Of a DNA stretch of 17,087 bases, positions 6,557 to 13,227 are shown in pieces (position 1 is the first letter of the stretch; each line of letters starts with the position of its first letter). Position numbers and translations under genes: made by a program. Source of the stretch: JBOGZI01 sp050697275. Its GTDB lineage: Bacteria; Actinomycetota; Thermoleophilia; Solirubrobacterales; 70-9. The stretch is taken from assembly GCA_050697275.1 (NCBI GenBank), contig JBOGZI010000186.1, positions 1 to 17,087 of the forward strand. The letters are read 5' to 3'. Below the pieces are notes generated by a model. That model was not told the origin of the DNA. It did not search any database and saw nothing but the letters and a program-made list of their open reading frames with translations.

Positions 6557-7159
6557 GTGCGAACCGCGTTTCCTGAAACCCGTTTCAGCCACGCCGCCTA
6601 CACGCGGGTCGGACTGCTGGCCGCGATCGGGGCCCTCGCCATCGCCTCCCTCGGCACCGCCGTCGCCTCCGCCCAGACGGGCGGATCCACGGCGCCGGGC
6701 AGCACCGGCACGACGACCCCAACCACGACGACGTCGTCCTACACACACGTCTTCCCGATCCCGCCCTCGATCAGCCACTCCTACGGGGACGGCTTCGGCG
6801 CCTCGCGCGGGAAGCGCGGCCACCAGGGCGTGGACATCTTCGCCCGCTGCGGCTCGATGCTGATCGGCGTCACCAACACCAGGGTGGTGAGGACCGGCTT
6901 CCAGAGGGCGGCCGGCCACTACTTGATCCTGCGCAGCAAGGCGCTCAGGCAGGACTACGTCTACTACCACCTGGCCTATCGGTCGCCTCTCAGGAAGGGC
7001 ACCATCGTGGCGCCGGGCCAGTTCGTCGGCGCGGTCGGGGACAGCGGCAACGCGCGCGGCTGCCACCTGCACTTCGAGCTCTGGCAGGGCAAGTGGTATC
7101 GCGGCGGCAAGGCGGTCGACCCGCTGTCGACGCTGCAGCTCTGGGACTCCTACTCCTAG
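6557..7159 (+). CDS. Secreted M23-family metallopeptidase (peptidoglycan endopeptidase)
   Basis: Predicted 200-residue exported zinc peptidase that would cleave peptidoglycan cross-links or bridges outside the membrane. The N-terminus has Arg residues, a hydrophobic core (about 18-36) and a signal-peptidase site VASA-QT near residue 39, then a Thr/Ser/Gly-rich linker. The catalytic domain has the M23 motifs HQGVD (His89, Asp93), YYHL (His138) and GCHLHFEL (His170, His172), so the zinc site looks complete. I chose the GTG at 6557 as the only good NTG codon between the riboswitch and the signal peptide; the frame is open much further upstream but runs through the riboswitch. The ribosome site is weak. 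The c-di-AMP riboswitch indicates that its expression follows c-di-AMP signalling of cell-wall or osmotic state. Its precise cleavage specificity cannot be read from sequence. Confidence 0.9.
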   Translation: MRTAFPETRFSHAAYTRVGLLAAIGALAIASLGTAVASAQTGGSTAPGSTGTTTPTTTTSSYTHVFPIPPSISHSYGDGFGASRGKRGHQGVDIFARCGSMLIGVTNTRVVRTGFQRAAGHYLILRSKALRQDYVYYHLAYRSPLRKGTIVAPGQFVGAVGDSGNARGCHLHFELWQGKWYRGGKAVDPLSTLQLWDSYS

Positions 7160-7222
7160 GACGCACTCTCAGCCCGTGAGGGGCGGCTTGGCGGTCTCGG
7201 CGCGGGGGTGCGCGCAACCGGC

Positions 7223-7228
7223 TAAGCT
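7223..7228 (+). promoter_or_regulatory. Candidate -10 box giving a leaderless transcript
   Basis: TAAGCT fits the actinobacterial TANNNT -10 pattern and ends 7 bases before the GTG at 7236, so the transcript would begin at or one base before the start codon. No Shine-Dalgarno is present. A convincing -35 is absent. Confidence 0.4.
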
Positions 7229-7235
7229 AAACCAA

Positions 7236-7460
7236 GTGGTTAACCTTGACGACCTGCCGGCCGTGCTCCCCGCGGTGATCCTCAACCTCAAGAGCTTCGG
7301 CGCCGCCGTGCTGGTGGTGGTCGCCTTGCTGGTCGCCGTCACCCTCCTCTACCGGCACCCCTCCCGGCGCTGCCACCAGTGCGGCCAACGCGTCCGCCTC
7401 GACCAGCGGGTCTGCCGCCACTGCGGCTACGACTTCGAGCCGGTCAGGACCAGCCGCTAG
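7236..7460 (+). CDS. Small one-helix membrane protein with C-terminal zinc ribbon
   Basis: A 74-residue hypothetical protein. It has a short N-terminus, one transmembrane helix (about 21-38, Val/Leu/Ala-rich), basic residues right after it (YRHPSRR, suggesting a cytoplasmic C-terminus), and a zinc-ribbon with CxxC-x10-CxxC (Cys46, 49, 60, 63) ending CRHCGYDFEP. Such ribbons are common in small membrane proteins of unknown role; I assign no function. The GTG at 7236 is preferred over an upstream in-frame start (7176) because it begins close to the helix and a TANNNT box precedes it. Its stop codon directly abuts the stop of convergent guaA with no base between. Confidence 0.62.
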   Translation: MVNLDDLPAVLPAVILNLKSFGAAVLVVVALLVAVTLLYRHPSRRCHQCGQRVRLDQRVCRHCGYDFEPVRTSR

Positions 7461-9158
7461 CTACTCCCACTCGATCGTCCCCGGCGGCTTCGATGTGAGG
7501 TCGAGGGTGACCCGGTTGACGCCGTGGACCTCGTTGATGATCCGGCCCGAGACCCGCTCCAGCAGGTCGTACGGAAGCCGCGCCCAGTCGGCGGTCATCG
7601 CGTCGTCGGAGGTGACCGCGCGGATCACGATCGGATAGGCGTAGGAGCGCTCGTCACCCTGGACGCCGACCGAGCGAACCACCGGAAGCACGCAGAAGGA
7701 CTGCCAGAGCTGGCGGTAGAGGCCGGCGGCGCGGATCCCCTCCTGGAGGATCGCGTCCGCCTCGCGTAGGATCTCGAGCCGCTCGCGGGTGGCGTCGCCG
7801 CCCACCACGCGGATCGCGAGACCGGGGCCCGGGAAGGGCTGGCGCCAGACGAAGCGCTCGGGCAGCCCCAGCTCCGCCGCGACCGCGCGCACCTCGTCCT
7901 TGAACAGCATCCGCAGCGGCTCCACCAGCTCCATCTCCATCTCCTCCGGAAGGCCGCCCACGTTGTGGTGCGACTTGATCGTCGCCGCGGCCCGCCTGTC
8001 GCCGCCCGACTCGATCACGTCCGAGTAGAGCGTCCCCTGGACCAGGAAGCGGGCGTCATCGATCTTGGCGGCCTCCTCCTCGAAGACCCGGATGAACTCC
8101 TCGCCGATGATCTTCCGCTTCGTCTCGGGGTCCTCGACGCCGGCGAGCCGCTCCAGGAAGCGCTCGGACGCGTCGACGTGGATCAGCGGCACCCCGAGCC
8201 GGTCGCGGAAGGCCTCCACCACCTGCTCGGCCTCGTCCTTCCGCAGCAGGCCGTGGTCGACGAAGACGCAGGTGAGCCGCTCGCCGATCGCGCGATGGAC
8301 CAGCAGCGCCGCGGTCGCCGAGTCGACGCCGCCGGAGAGCCCGCAGATCGCCCGCGCGTCGCCGACCTGGGCGCGAACCGCCTCGACCTGCTCGGCGACC
8401 ACCGAGGCGGGCGACCAGCTCTCGCGACAGCCGGCGACCTCGCGCAGGAAGCGGGTCAGGATCTGGGTCCCGTAGGGCGTGTGGACGACCTCGGGGTGGA
8501 ACTGGATCCCGTAGAGGCCGCGCGAGGGATCCTCGAAGGCGGCGACCGGCGACTCGGGGCTGGAGGCGAGCGCCGAGAAGCCCGGAGGCGGCTCGAACAC
8601 GGTGTCGCGATGGCTCATCCAGCACTGCTGCTCGGCGGGAAGCCCCTCGAGCAGCCTCCCCCCGCCGTCGCGCAGGGTGAGGCTCGTCCGCCCGAACTCG
8701 CCGGCGGGCGCCTGCTCGACGCGGCCGCCGAGCTCGTGGATCATCAGCTGCATGCCGTAGCAGATGCCCAGCACCGGGATCCCGAGCTCGAGCAGCTCCT
8801 TGCGCAGGGCCGGCGCGCCCTCCGAGTAGACCGAGGCAGGCCCGCCGGAGAGCACCAGGGCGCGGGGGCGGCGCTCCCTGATCCGCTCCAACGGGGTGTC
8901 GTGCGGGAGCAGCTCGCTGAACACCCCGCACTCGCGGATCCGGCGGGCGATCAGCTGCGAGTACTGGCCCCCGAAGTCAAGGACGAGAACCTCCTCGGAT
9001 GCCGTGCCCGCGGGTCCTGTCGCCGCATCGGACGCAGCCGCAAGGGCGGCAGCGTCAGACTGCGGCGCCACCCGCGGATCAGCGTCCGAGGTGCTCCGCT
9101 CAGGCACATGAGGCCGTTCGACCAGCTTGTCGGTCGCGGCCTTCGTGCCCCTAGTCAT
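7461..9158 (-). CDS. guaA: GMP synthase (glutamine-hydrolysing)
   Basis: GuaA amidates XMP to GMP using ATP and glutamine, the last step of GMP synthesis. The 565-residue protein has a class I glutamine amidotransferase domain starting at EEVLVLDFGGQYSQLIARR (about 55-72), with nucleophile Cys133 in GICYGMQ and His221/Glu223 in QFHPE. The ATP-pyrophosphatase domain has the P-loop SGGVDS at 275-280, and the C-terminal dimerisation domain ends in the canonical PPGTIEWE. The catalytic set is complete. The first about 54 residues are an Ala-rich, low-complexity extension not usual in GuaA; the ATG at 9158 overlaps the guaB3 end by 8 bases. A GTG at codon 18 is the only other good start and would still leave an extension. 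It runs as one unit with guaB3 and converges on the zinc-ribbon gene. Confidence 0.97.
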   Translation of the reverse strand: MTRGTKAATDKLVERPHVPERSTSDADPRVAPQSDAAALAAASDAATGPAGTASEEVLVLDFGGQYSQLIARRIRECGVFSELLPHDTPLERIRERRPRALVLSGGPASVYSEGAPALRKELLELGIPVLGICYGMQLMIHELGGRVEQAPAGEFGRTSLTLRDGGGRLLEGLPAEQQCWMSHRDTVFEPPPGFSALASSPESPVAAFEDPSRGLYGIQFHPEVVHTPYGTQILTRFLREVAGCRESWSPASVVAEQVEAVRAQVGDARAICGLSGGVDSATAALLVHRAIGERLTCVFVDHGLLRKDEAEQVVEAFRDRLGVPLIHVDASERFLERLAGVEDPETKRKIIGEEFIRVFEEEAAKIDDARFLVQGTLYSDVIESGGDRRAAATIKSHHNVGGLPEEMEMELVEPLRMLFKDEVRAVAAELGLPERFVWRQPFPGPGLAIRVVGGDATRERLEILREADAILQEGIRAAGLYRQLWQSFCVLPVVRSVGVQGDERSYAYPIVIRAVTSDDAMTADWARLPYDLLERVSGRIINEVHGVNRVTLDLTSKPPGTIEWE

Positions 9159-10356
9159 CCGAGACGGCGACTCCAGTGTTGACCGCCGCGCGGCCGTTCG
9201 ATCCCATCCCGACCGACTGCTCGCGCTGCAGCTGCTTGCCCTCGGACTGGAGGGCGGGAGCCACCATCACCTCGGCGCGGTGGAACTCGGCGATGTCGGC
9301 GTAGCCGGTGGTGGCCATCGAGGTCCGGAGCGCTCCGATCAGGTTGAAGGTGCCGTCGTTCTCCTGGGCCGGGCCGAGCAGGATCTCCTCGATCGTCCCG
9401 TCCTGGAGGGTCGCGACGCGGGCGCCGCGCGGCAGGGAGGGATGGAAGGTCGCCATCCCCCAGTGATAGCCGCGGCCGGGCGCCTCCTTGGCGCGCGCCA
9501 GAGGCGAGCCGATCATCACCGCGTCGGCCCCGACGGCGATCGCCTTGGAAACGTCGCCGCCGGTGCGCATGCCGCCGTCGGCGATCACGTTGCAGTACTG
9601 GCCGGTCTCCATCATGTGCTGGCCACGCGCGGCCGCGACGTCGGCGATCGCGGTGGCCTGGGGGACGCCGATGCCGAGCACGCCGCGGGTCGTGCAGGCG
9701 GCGCCGGGACCGACGCCGACCAGGACGCCGACCGCGCCGGTCCGCATCAGGTGCAGGCCCGTGTTGTAGGAGGCGCAACCGCCGACCACGCAGGGGACCG
9801 GGAGCTCGGCGATGAACTCCTTCAGGTTGAGCGGCTCGGTCTGGGTGGAGACATGCTCCGCGGAGATCACGGTCCCCTGGATCACGAGGATGTCGAGCCC
9901 GGCCTCGAGCGCCGCCTCGTGGAACTGGGGGACGCGCTGGGGTGTCAGCGAGCCGGCGGACGGGACGCCCATCTCCTTGATCTGCTCGATCCGCCGTGCG
10001 ATCAGCTCCGGCTTGACCGGCTCGGAGTAGATCTCCTGCATCAGCCGGGTCGCGACCGCCTTCGGCGCCGCGGCGATCTCGTCGAGCTTCGCGTCGGCGT
10101 CCTCGTAGCGCGACCAGATCCCCTCGAGGTTGAGCACCGCGAGGCCGCCGAGCTTGCCGATGATCCCGGCGGTCTCGGGGCTGACCACCCCGTCCATCGC
10201 CGAGGCGACCAGGGGCAGCTCGAAGCGGTAGGGGCCGAGCGTCCAGGTGACGTCGATGTCGTCGGGATCGCGGGTCCGCCGTGAGGGCACGATCGCGATG
10301 TCGTCGAACCCGTAGGCGCGGCGGCCCTTCTTGCCCCGTCCGATCTCTACTTCCAT
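9151..10356 (-). CDS. guaB3: GuaB3-family IMP dehydrogenase-like protein
   Basis: A 401-residue TIM-barrel enzyme of the IMP dehydrogenase/GMP reductase superfamily. The NAD-dependent catalytic Cys221 lies in GVGPGAACTTRGVLG, the typical IMPDH active-site loop; ASAMDG (about 51-56) and VIADGGMRTGGDV are also conserved. There are no CBS domains, and the N-terminus MEVEIGRGKKGRRAYGFDDIAIVPS is characteristic of the GuaB3 subgroup found in actinobacteria and cyanobacteria. A cyanobacterial GuaB3 is reported to have IMPDH activity; for actinobacterial members the role is less settled. Here it overlaps guaA by 8 bases, so production of XMP followed by GMP is the natural reading. The start lacks a Shine-Dalgarno and may be leaderless. 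A standard CBS-containing guaB is not in this window. Confidence 0.93.
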   Translation of the reverse strand: MEVEIGRGKKGRRAYGFDDIAIVPSRRTRDPDDIDVTWTLGPYRFELPLVASAMDGVVSPETAGIIGKLGGLAVLNLEGIWSRYEDADAKLDEIAAAPKAVATRLMQEIYSEPVKPELIARRIEQIKEMGVPSAGSLTPQRVPQFHEAALEAGLDILVIQGTVISAEHVSTQTEPLNLKEFIAELPVPCVVGGCASYNTGLHLMRTGAVGVLVGVGPGAACTTRGVLGIGVPQATAIADVAAARGQHMMETGQYCNVIADGGMRTGGDVSKAIAVGADAVMIGSPLARAKEAPGRGYHWGMATFHPSLPRGARVATLQDGTIEEILLGPAQENDGTFNLIGALRTSMATTGYADIAEFHRAEVMVAPALQSEGKQLQREQSVGMGSNGRAAVNTGVAVSDD

Positions 10357-10362
10357 TGCCGC

Positions 10363-10368
10363 AGCCTA
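10363..10368 (-). promoter_or_regulatory. Candidate -10 box for guaB3 (leaderless)
   Basis: Minus-strand TAGGCT ends 6 bases before the guaB3 ATG, which would place +1 exactly at the A of ATG. It lies between the intrinsic terminator and the gene, where a promoter is needed if the terminator is constitutive. The same TAGGCTG sequence occurs before hup. The -35 region falls on the terminator U-tract and is not consensus. Confidence 0.35.
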
Positions 10369-10384
10369 CGTTCGTTCGCGGACG

Positions 10385-10407
10385 AAAAAGCCCCGGCGGG
10401 CCGGGGC
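10385..10407 (-). terminator. Intrinsic terminator after the LysM-carboxypeptidase-PfkB run
   Basis: On the minus strand GCCCCGG-CCCG-CCGGGGC forms a perfect 7-bp GC stem with a 4-base loop (10390-10407), followed directly by five Ts (10385-10389). It is the best intrinsic terminator in the window. It would end transcripts coming from pfkB 80 bases upstream, or act as a conditional terminator for guaB3, whose start is 28 bases further on. Confidence 0.88.
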
Positions 10408-10423
10408 GCAAACCGCGAGATCA

Positions 10424-10479
10424 CGCTGTTTCCGGCGTTGTTCATCACTCGATTCAACGCCCTCCCGAGGATAACAGCG
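10424..10479 (-). promoter_or_regulatory. Structured leader RNA between pfkB and guaB3
   Basis: Two nested perfect stems can form in the minus-strand RNA: an outer CGCUGUU/AACAGCG (10473-10479 with 10424-10430) and an inner GGCGUUG/CAACGCC (10455-10461 with 10434-10440) with a 14-base loop; a small CCU-CGGG-AGG hairpin can fill the asymmetric side, giving a three-way junction. The intrinsic terminator follows 17 bases later, then guaB3. The arrangement of structured region, terminator, gene resembles an attenuator. I recognise no known riboswitch consensus. Alternatively it is simply 3' structure of the upstream transcript. Confidence 0.45.
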
Positions 10480-10486
10480 CGACTTC

Positions 10487-11446
10487 TCAGCGAACCGCGG
10501 CCGGCGCGTCGAGCTGGTTCACCTCGACGCGCGAGCTGAGGCGCTCGACCTCGTCGGGGTCGATCGTGCCCGCCCCGAAGTGCTGGGTGGACTCGGCGCC
10601 GCAGGCGACCGCGAAGCGCAGGCACTCCTCGGGCGGGCGCCCGTCGAAGCGGCAGGCGACCAAGCCGGCCAAGAACGCGTCGCCGGAGCCGACCGACGCG
10701 ACCGGCTCGAGGGCCGGGGCGGTGACCTCGTAGGTGCGCCGCTCCTCCCCTTCGAGCAGCGAGGCGGCGCAGCCCTCCGCTCGGGTGATCATCGCCTCAG
10801 CCGCGCCCAGCTCGATCAGGCTGTGGAGACCCGAGAGCAGGTCCTCGCGGTCGTTGAACTCATGCCCGACCGCTCCCTCGGCCTCCCTCGCGTTCGGGGT
10901 CACCGCGGCCGGCGCGGCCCGCAGCCCGGCGATCAGCGGCTCCCCCTCGCTGTCGAGGATCGTCTCGACCCCGATCTCCTTCAGCTCGCTCACCACCCTG
11001 GCCGCGAACGCCGCGGGCACCGACGGCGGGAGGCTGCCCGCGATCACGCAGATCCGCGCGCCGCGGGCTAGGTAGAGCAGCTTCTCGAGGAAGCGCTCGA
11101 GCTCCTCGGCGCTGACCTCCGGCCCGCGCTCGTTGATCTCCGTCTGCTCGCCCGAGGTCGGGTCGATGACCGCCAGGTTCGTCCGGGACTCGCCGGCGAT
11201 CCAGGTGAAGTCCGTCAGGATCGACTCCTCCGCGAGCCGCTCCATCAGCCGGGCGCCGGTCGGGCCGCCCGCCAGGCCGGTGGCGATCACCGGCCGGCCA
11301 AGGAGCTTCAGGGCGCGTGCGACGTTGACGCCCTTGCCGCCCGCCACCGTGCTGGTCTCGACCGCGCGGTGGCGGTGGCCCTGGCGGAAGCTCGGGACCG
11401 CGACCGTGCGGTCGATCGCGGCGTTGAGGGTGACCGTGAGGATCAT
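10487..11446 (-). CDS. PfkB-family hexose kinase (1-phosphofructokinase-like)
   Basis: A 319-residue ribokinase-fold sugar kinase of the 1-phosphofructokinase/tagatose-6-phosphate kinase subgroup, judged from the start MILTVTLNAAIDRT and the substrate-site signature VAGGKGVNVARAL (about 34-46). The second PfkB signature reads VGSGDAFLAGL (252-262), with the catalytic base Asp256; the usual GAGD is GSGD here, which is tolerated. It would phosphorylate a phosphosugar in the cytoplasm with ATP; the exact substrate (fructose-1-P, tagatose-6-P or fructose-6-P) cannot be decided. The ATG overlaps the carboxypeptidase stop by 4 bases (ATGA) with GAGGG just before, so translation is coupled. No PTS or fructose operon genes are nearby. 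The gene ends 80 bases before a strong terminator. Confidence 0.88.
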   Translation of the reverse strand: MILTVTLNAAIDRTVAVPSFRQGHRHRAVETSTVAGGKGVNVARALKLLGRPVIATGLAGGPTGARLMERLAEESILTDFTWIAGESRTNLAVIDPTSGEQTEINERGPEVSAEELERFLEKLLYLARGARICVIAGSLPPSVPAAFAARVVSELKEIGVETILDSEGEPLIAGLRAAPAAVTPNAREAEGAVGHEFNDREDLLSGLHSLIELGAAEAMITRAEGCAASLLEGEERRTYEVTAPALEPVASVGSGDAFLAGLVACRFDGRPPEECLRFAVACGAESTQHFGAGTIDPDEVERLSSRVEVNQLDAPAAVR

Positions 11447-12855
11447 CGACCCTCGCCCCGCTTCATCCTCTCCCGGCGCCTCCGCATCCTCTCCTCATGC
11501 ATCCTGCGTCTCTCCTCGGGAGTCCTTTGCCTGGGCTCTTGCCGCTCCCGGCGGCGATTCGGTACCGGGGGCGTCTCCTGCTCTGGACGGCGTCCCCGGG
11601 CTGCGAGCAGCAGCCCTACAACTATCACGATCATGCCAGCCGGGAGCAGGATCACCGGATTCTGGGCGGTCGCGACCGTCCTGTCCACGACTGAGGCGGC
11701 CTCGGCCGAGCGGGCGGCGACCAGCGCCGTCCTGGCGGCGGGCGCCCCGTCGACGGTGACGATCGCCTCGCCCAGCCTCTCCCCCTCCTCGACGGCGCCG
11801 CTCACCTCGTCGGGCGCATCCACCGCGACCTCGACCGCCTGTCCCCGCCGCGCGGAGACCTGGAGGCCGTCCCTGGCGAGCAGGGGGAGGCGCTCGCCGC
11901 GGTAGTCGAGCTCGGGATCCGCCAGCTCCTCGCCCTCGCTCACGGGCTGGGTGGTGCGGTACCGGGAGAAGCCGTACTCGAGCAGCTCGAGCGTCTCCGC
12001 GTCCCGCGCCGCCTCGCTCGGCGCGCCGAGCACCGCCGCGATCAGGGTCGTCGAGTCCCGCGTGCCCGAGCTGACCAGCACGTAGCCGGCGCCCAGGGTG
12101 TGGCCGGTCTTGACGCCGTTGATGAAGGGGTGCTCGAGCAGCAGGTTGTTTCGGGTCGTCACCCGCCGCGGGCGGCTCCCGCTGCGCAGGGTCGCGGCGG
12201 GGGTATCGGCGATCCGGGCGATCAGGGGGTCGGCAAGCAGCTCATCGGCCAGGGTGACCAGGTCGCGAGCGGTCGAGTAGTTGGCGGGATCGTCAAGCCC
12301 GATCGGGTTGGCGAAGCTCGTGTTGGTCAGCCCGAGCGCCTGCGCCGCCTGGTTCATCTCGGCGACGAACGCCGGCTCCGAGCCGGCCACTCCGACGGCG
12401 AGCGTGTGGGCCGCGTCGTTTGCGCTGGGCAGCAGCAGGCCGTAGAGCAGGTCGCGCACCCGCACCCGCTCCCCGGCGCGCAGCCCGAGCAGGATCTCCG
12501 CCGAGGCGATCGGCCTGTACGGCACGGCGGTCACCGACTTGCTCGGCTTCAGCTTCTCCAGAGCCACGTAGGCGGTCATCAGCTTGGTGGCGCTGGCGAT
12601 CGGCAGCTCGCGGTTGGCGGCCTTGCCGGCGAGCACGGTCCCGTCCCGGGCGTCGATCAGCGCCCAGGCCTTGGCGGCGAGCCTCGGCTCCCGACCCGCG
12701 TCGGTCGCCGGCGCCTGCTTCGAGGGCGCCTGCTCGGCGGGAGGCGGCTGGGCCGCGGCCGCGCCGCTTCCCAGGGCGGCCAGGAGGGCGAGCGCCAGGC
12801 AGGCGCCCGCGCGCACGCGCGCACCGCCCCCGCGAAGCTGGCCCACCCACCTCAT
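11443..12855 (-). CDS. Serine-type D-Ala-D-Ala carboxypeptidase (S11, PBP5-like)
   Basis: Trims the terminal D-Ala from peptidoglycan stem peptides outside the membrane. The 470-residue protein has a signal peptide (about 12-35, ending AAAAQ), a Pro/Ala-rich linker, and the penicillin-binding active-site triad: SATK (Ser88, Lys91), SAN (144-146) and KTG (249-251). A C-terminal beta domain follows, then a transmembrane helix (about 399-419) and a 50-residue tail very rich in Arg/Lys/Glu. Typical PBP5 proteins end in an amphipathic helix, so a true membrane anchor with a basic cytoplasmic tail is notable but seen in actinobacterial S11 enzymes. ATG at 12855 lies 2 bases after the LysM gene stop and no Shine-Dalgarno precedes it; a GTG three codons later is an alternative. 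It overlaps the kinase gene by 4 bases. Confidence 0.94.
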   Translation of the reverse strand: MRWVGQLRGGGARVRAGACLALALLAALGSGAAAAQPPPAEQAPSKQAPATDAGREPRLAAKAWALIDARDGTVLAGKAANRELPIASATKLMTAYVALEKLKPSKSVTAVPYRPIASAEILLGLRAGERVRVRDLLYGLLLPSANDAAHTLAVGVAGSEPAFVAEMNQAAQALGLTNTSFANPIGLDDPANYSTARDLVTLADELLADPLIARIADTPAATLRSGSRPRRVTTRNNLLLEHPFINGVKTGHTLGAGYVLVSSGTRDSTTLIAAVLGAPSEAARDAETLELLEYGFSRYRTTQPVSEGEELADPELDYRGERLPLLARDGLQVSARRGQAVEVAVDAPDEVSGAVEEGERLGEAIVTVDGAPAARTALVAARSAEAASVVDRTVATAQNPVILLPAGMIVIVVGLLLAARGRRPEQETPPVPNRRRERQEPRQRTPEERRRMHEERMRRRRERMKRGEGR

Positions 12856-12857
12856 CG

Positions 12858-13184
12858 CTATCTCAACGCCACCCGCTGGCCCTGCAGCAGCGCCTGGGGG
12901 TCGATGTCCGGGTTCAGCTGGATCAGCTCGTCCGTGTCCATCCCGGTCTCCTCCGAGATCTGCGCCAGGGTGTCGCCCTCCTTGACGATCCAGACCCCCG
13001 CCTCGACCGCCCGTTGCCCCTTCGGGGTCGGCCCGGTCGCCTCGACCTGATCGGCGCTGTCGCCGTTCCCGCCGTCAGACTCGCCGCCCGAGCTGGCGAT
13101 CACGATGATCACCAGCAGGAAGGCCACGATCAGGGCGACGACGGCGACGACTCGCGCGACTGGATTCGGGTGATAGTCCGGCAT
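12858..13184 (-). CDS. Small membrane-anchored LysM-domain protein
   Basis: A 108-residue protein with one N-terminal transmembrane helix (about 11-31), a Gly/Ser/Asp-rich linker (32-55) and a single C-terminal LysM domain (about 64-108). The LysM core is seen as VKEGDTLAQISEETGMDTDELIQLNP, ending LLQGQRVALR. LysM binds GlcNAc-containing glycan, so this protein probably tethers the membrane to peptidoglycan or helps place the carboxypeptidase encoded 2 bp downstream. There is no catalytic domain. The ATG at 13184 starts directly before the helix; no Shine-Dalgarno is visible, but a TACTAT box lies a short way upstream. Function beyond glycan binding is inference. Confidence 0.87.
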   Translation of the reverse strand: MPDYHPNPVARVVAVVALIVAFLLVIIVIASSGGESDGGNGDSADQVEATGPTPKGQRAVEAGVWIVKEGDTLAQISEETGMDTDELIQLNPDIDPQALLQGQRVALR

Positions 13185-13196
13185 CCGGCGGCCGCG

Positions 13197-13202
13197 ATAG
13201 TA
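13197..13202 (-). promoter_or_regulatory. Candidate -10 box for the LysM-carboxypeptidase-kinase run
   Basis: Minus-strand TACTAT sits 12 bases before the LysM gene ATG in the 43-bp gap after pyrF. It fits TANNNT and would give a leader of about 6 bases. No consensus -35 is seen, so the call is tentative; read-through from pyrF is the alternative. Confidence 0.3.
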
Positions 13203-13227
13203 CCCACGCGGGCGCCGCGGTCCGCCG

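Noticed and set aside
7965..10284. Two long plus-strand frames opposite guaA and guaB3
   Set aside because: No domain, and both opposing genes have complete catalytic motifs.
10357..10486. Known purine riboswitch before guaB3
   Set aside because: The conserved junction and loop sequences of the purine class are missing; only generic stems and a terminator are seen.
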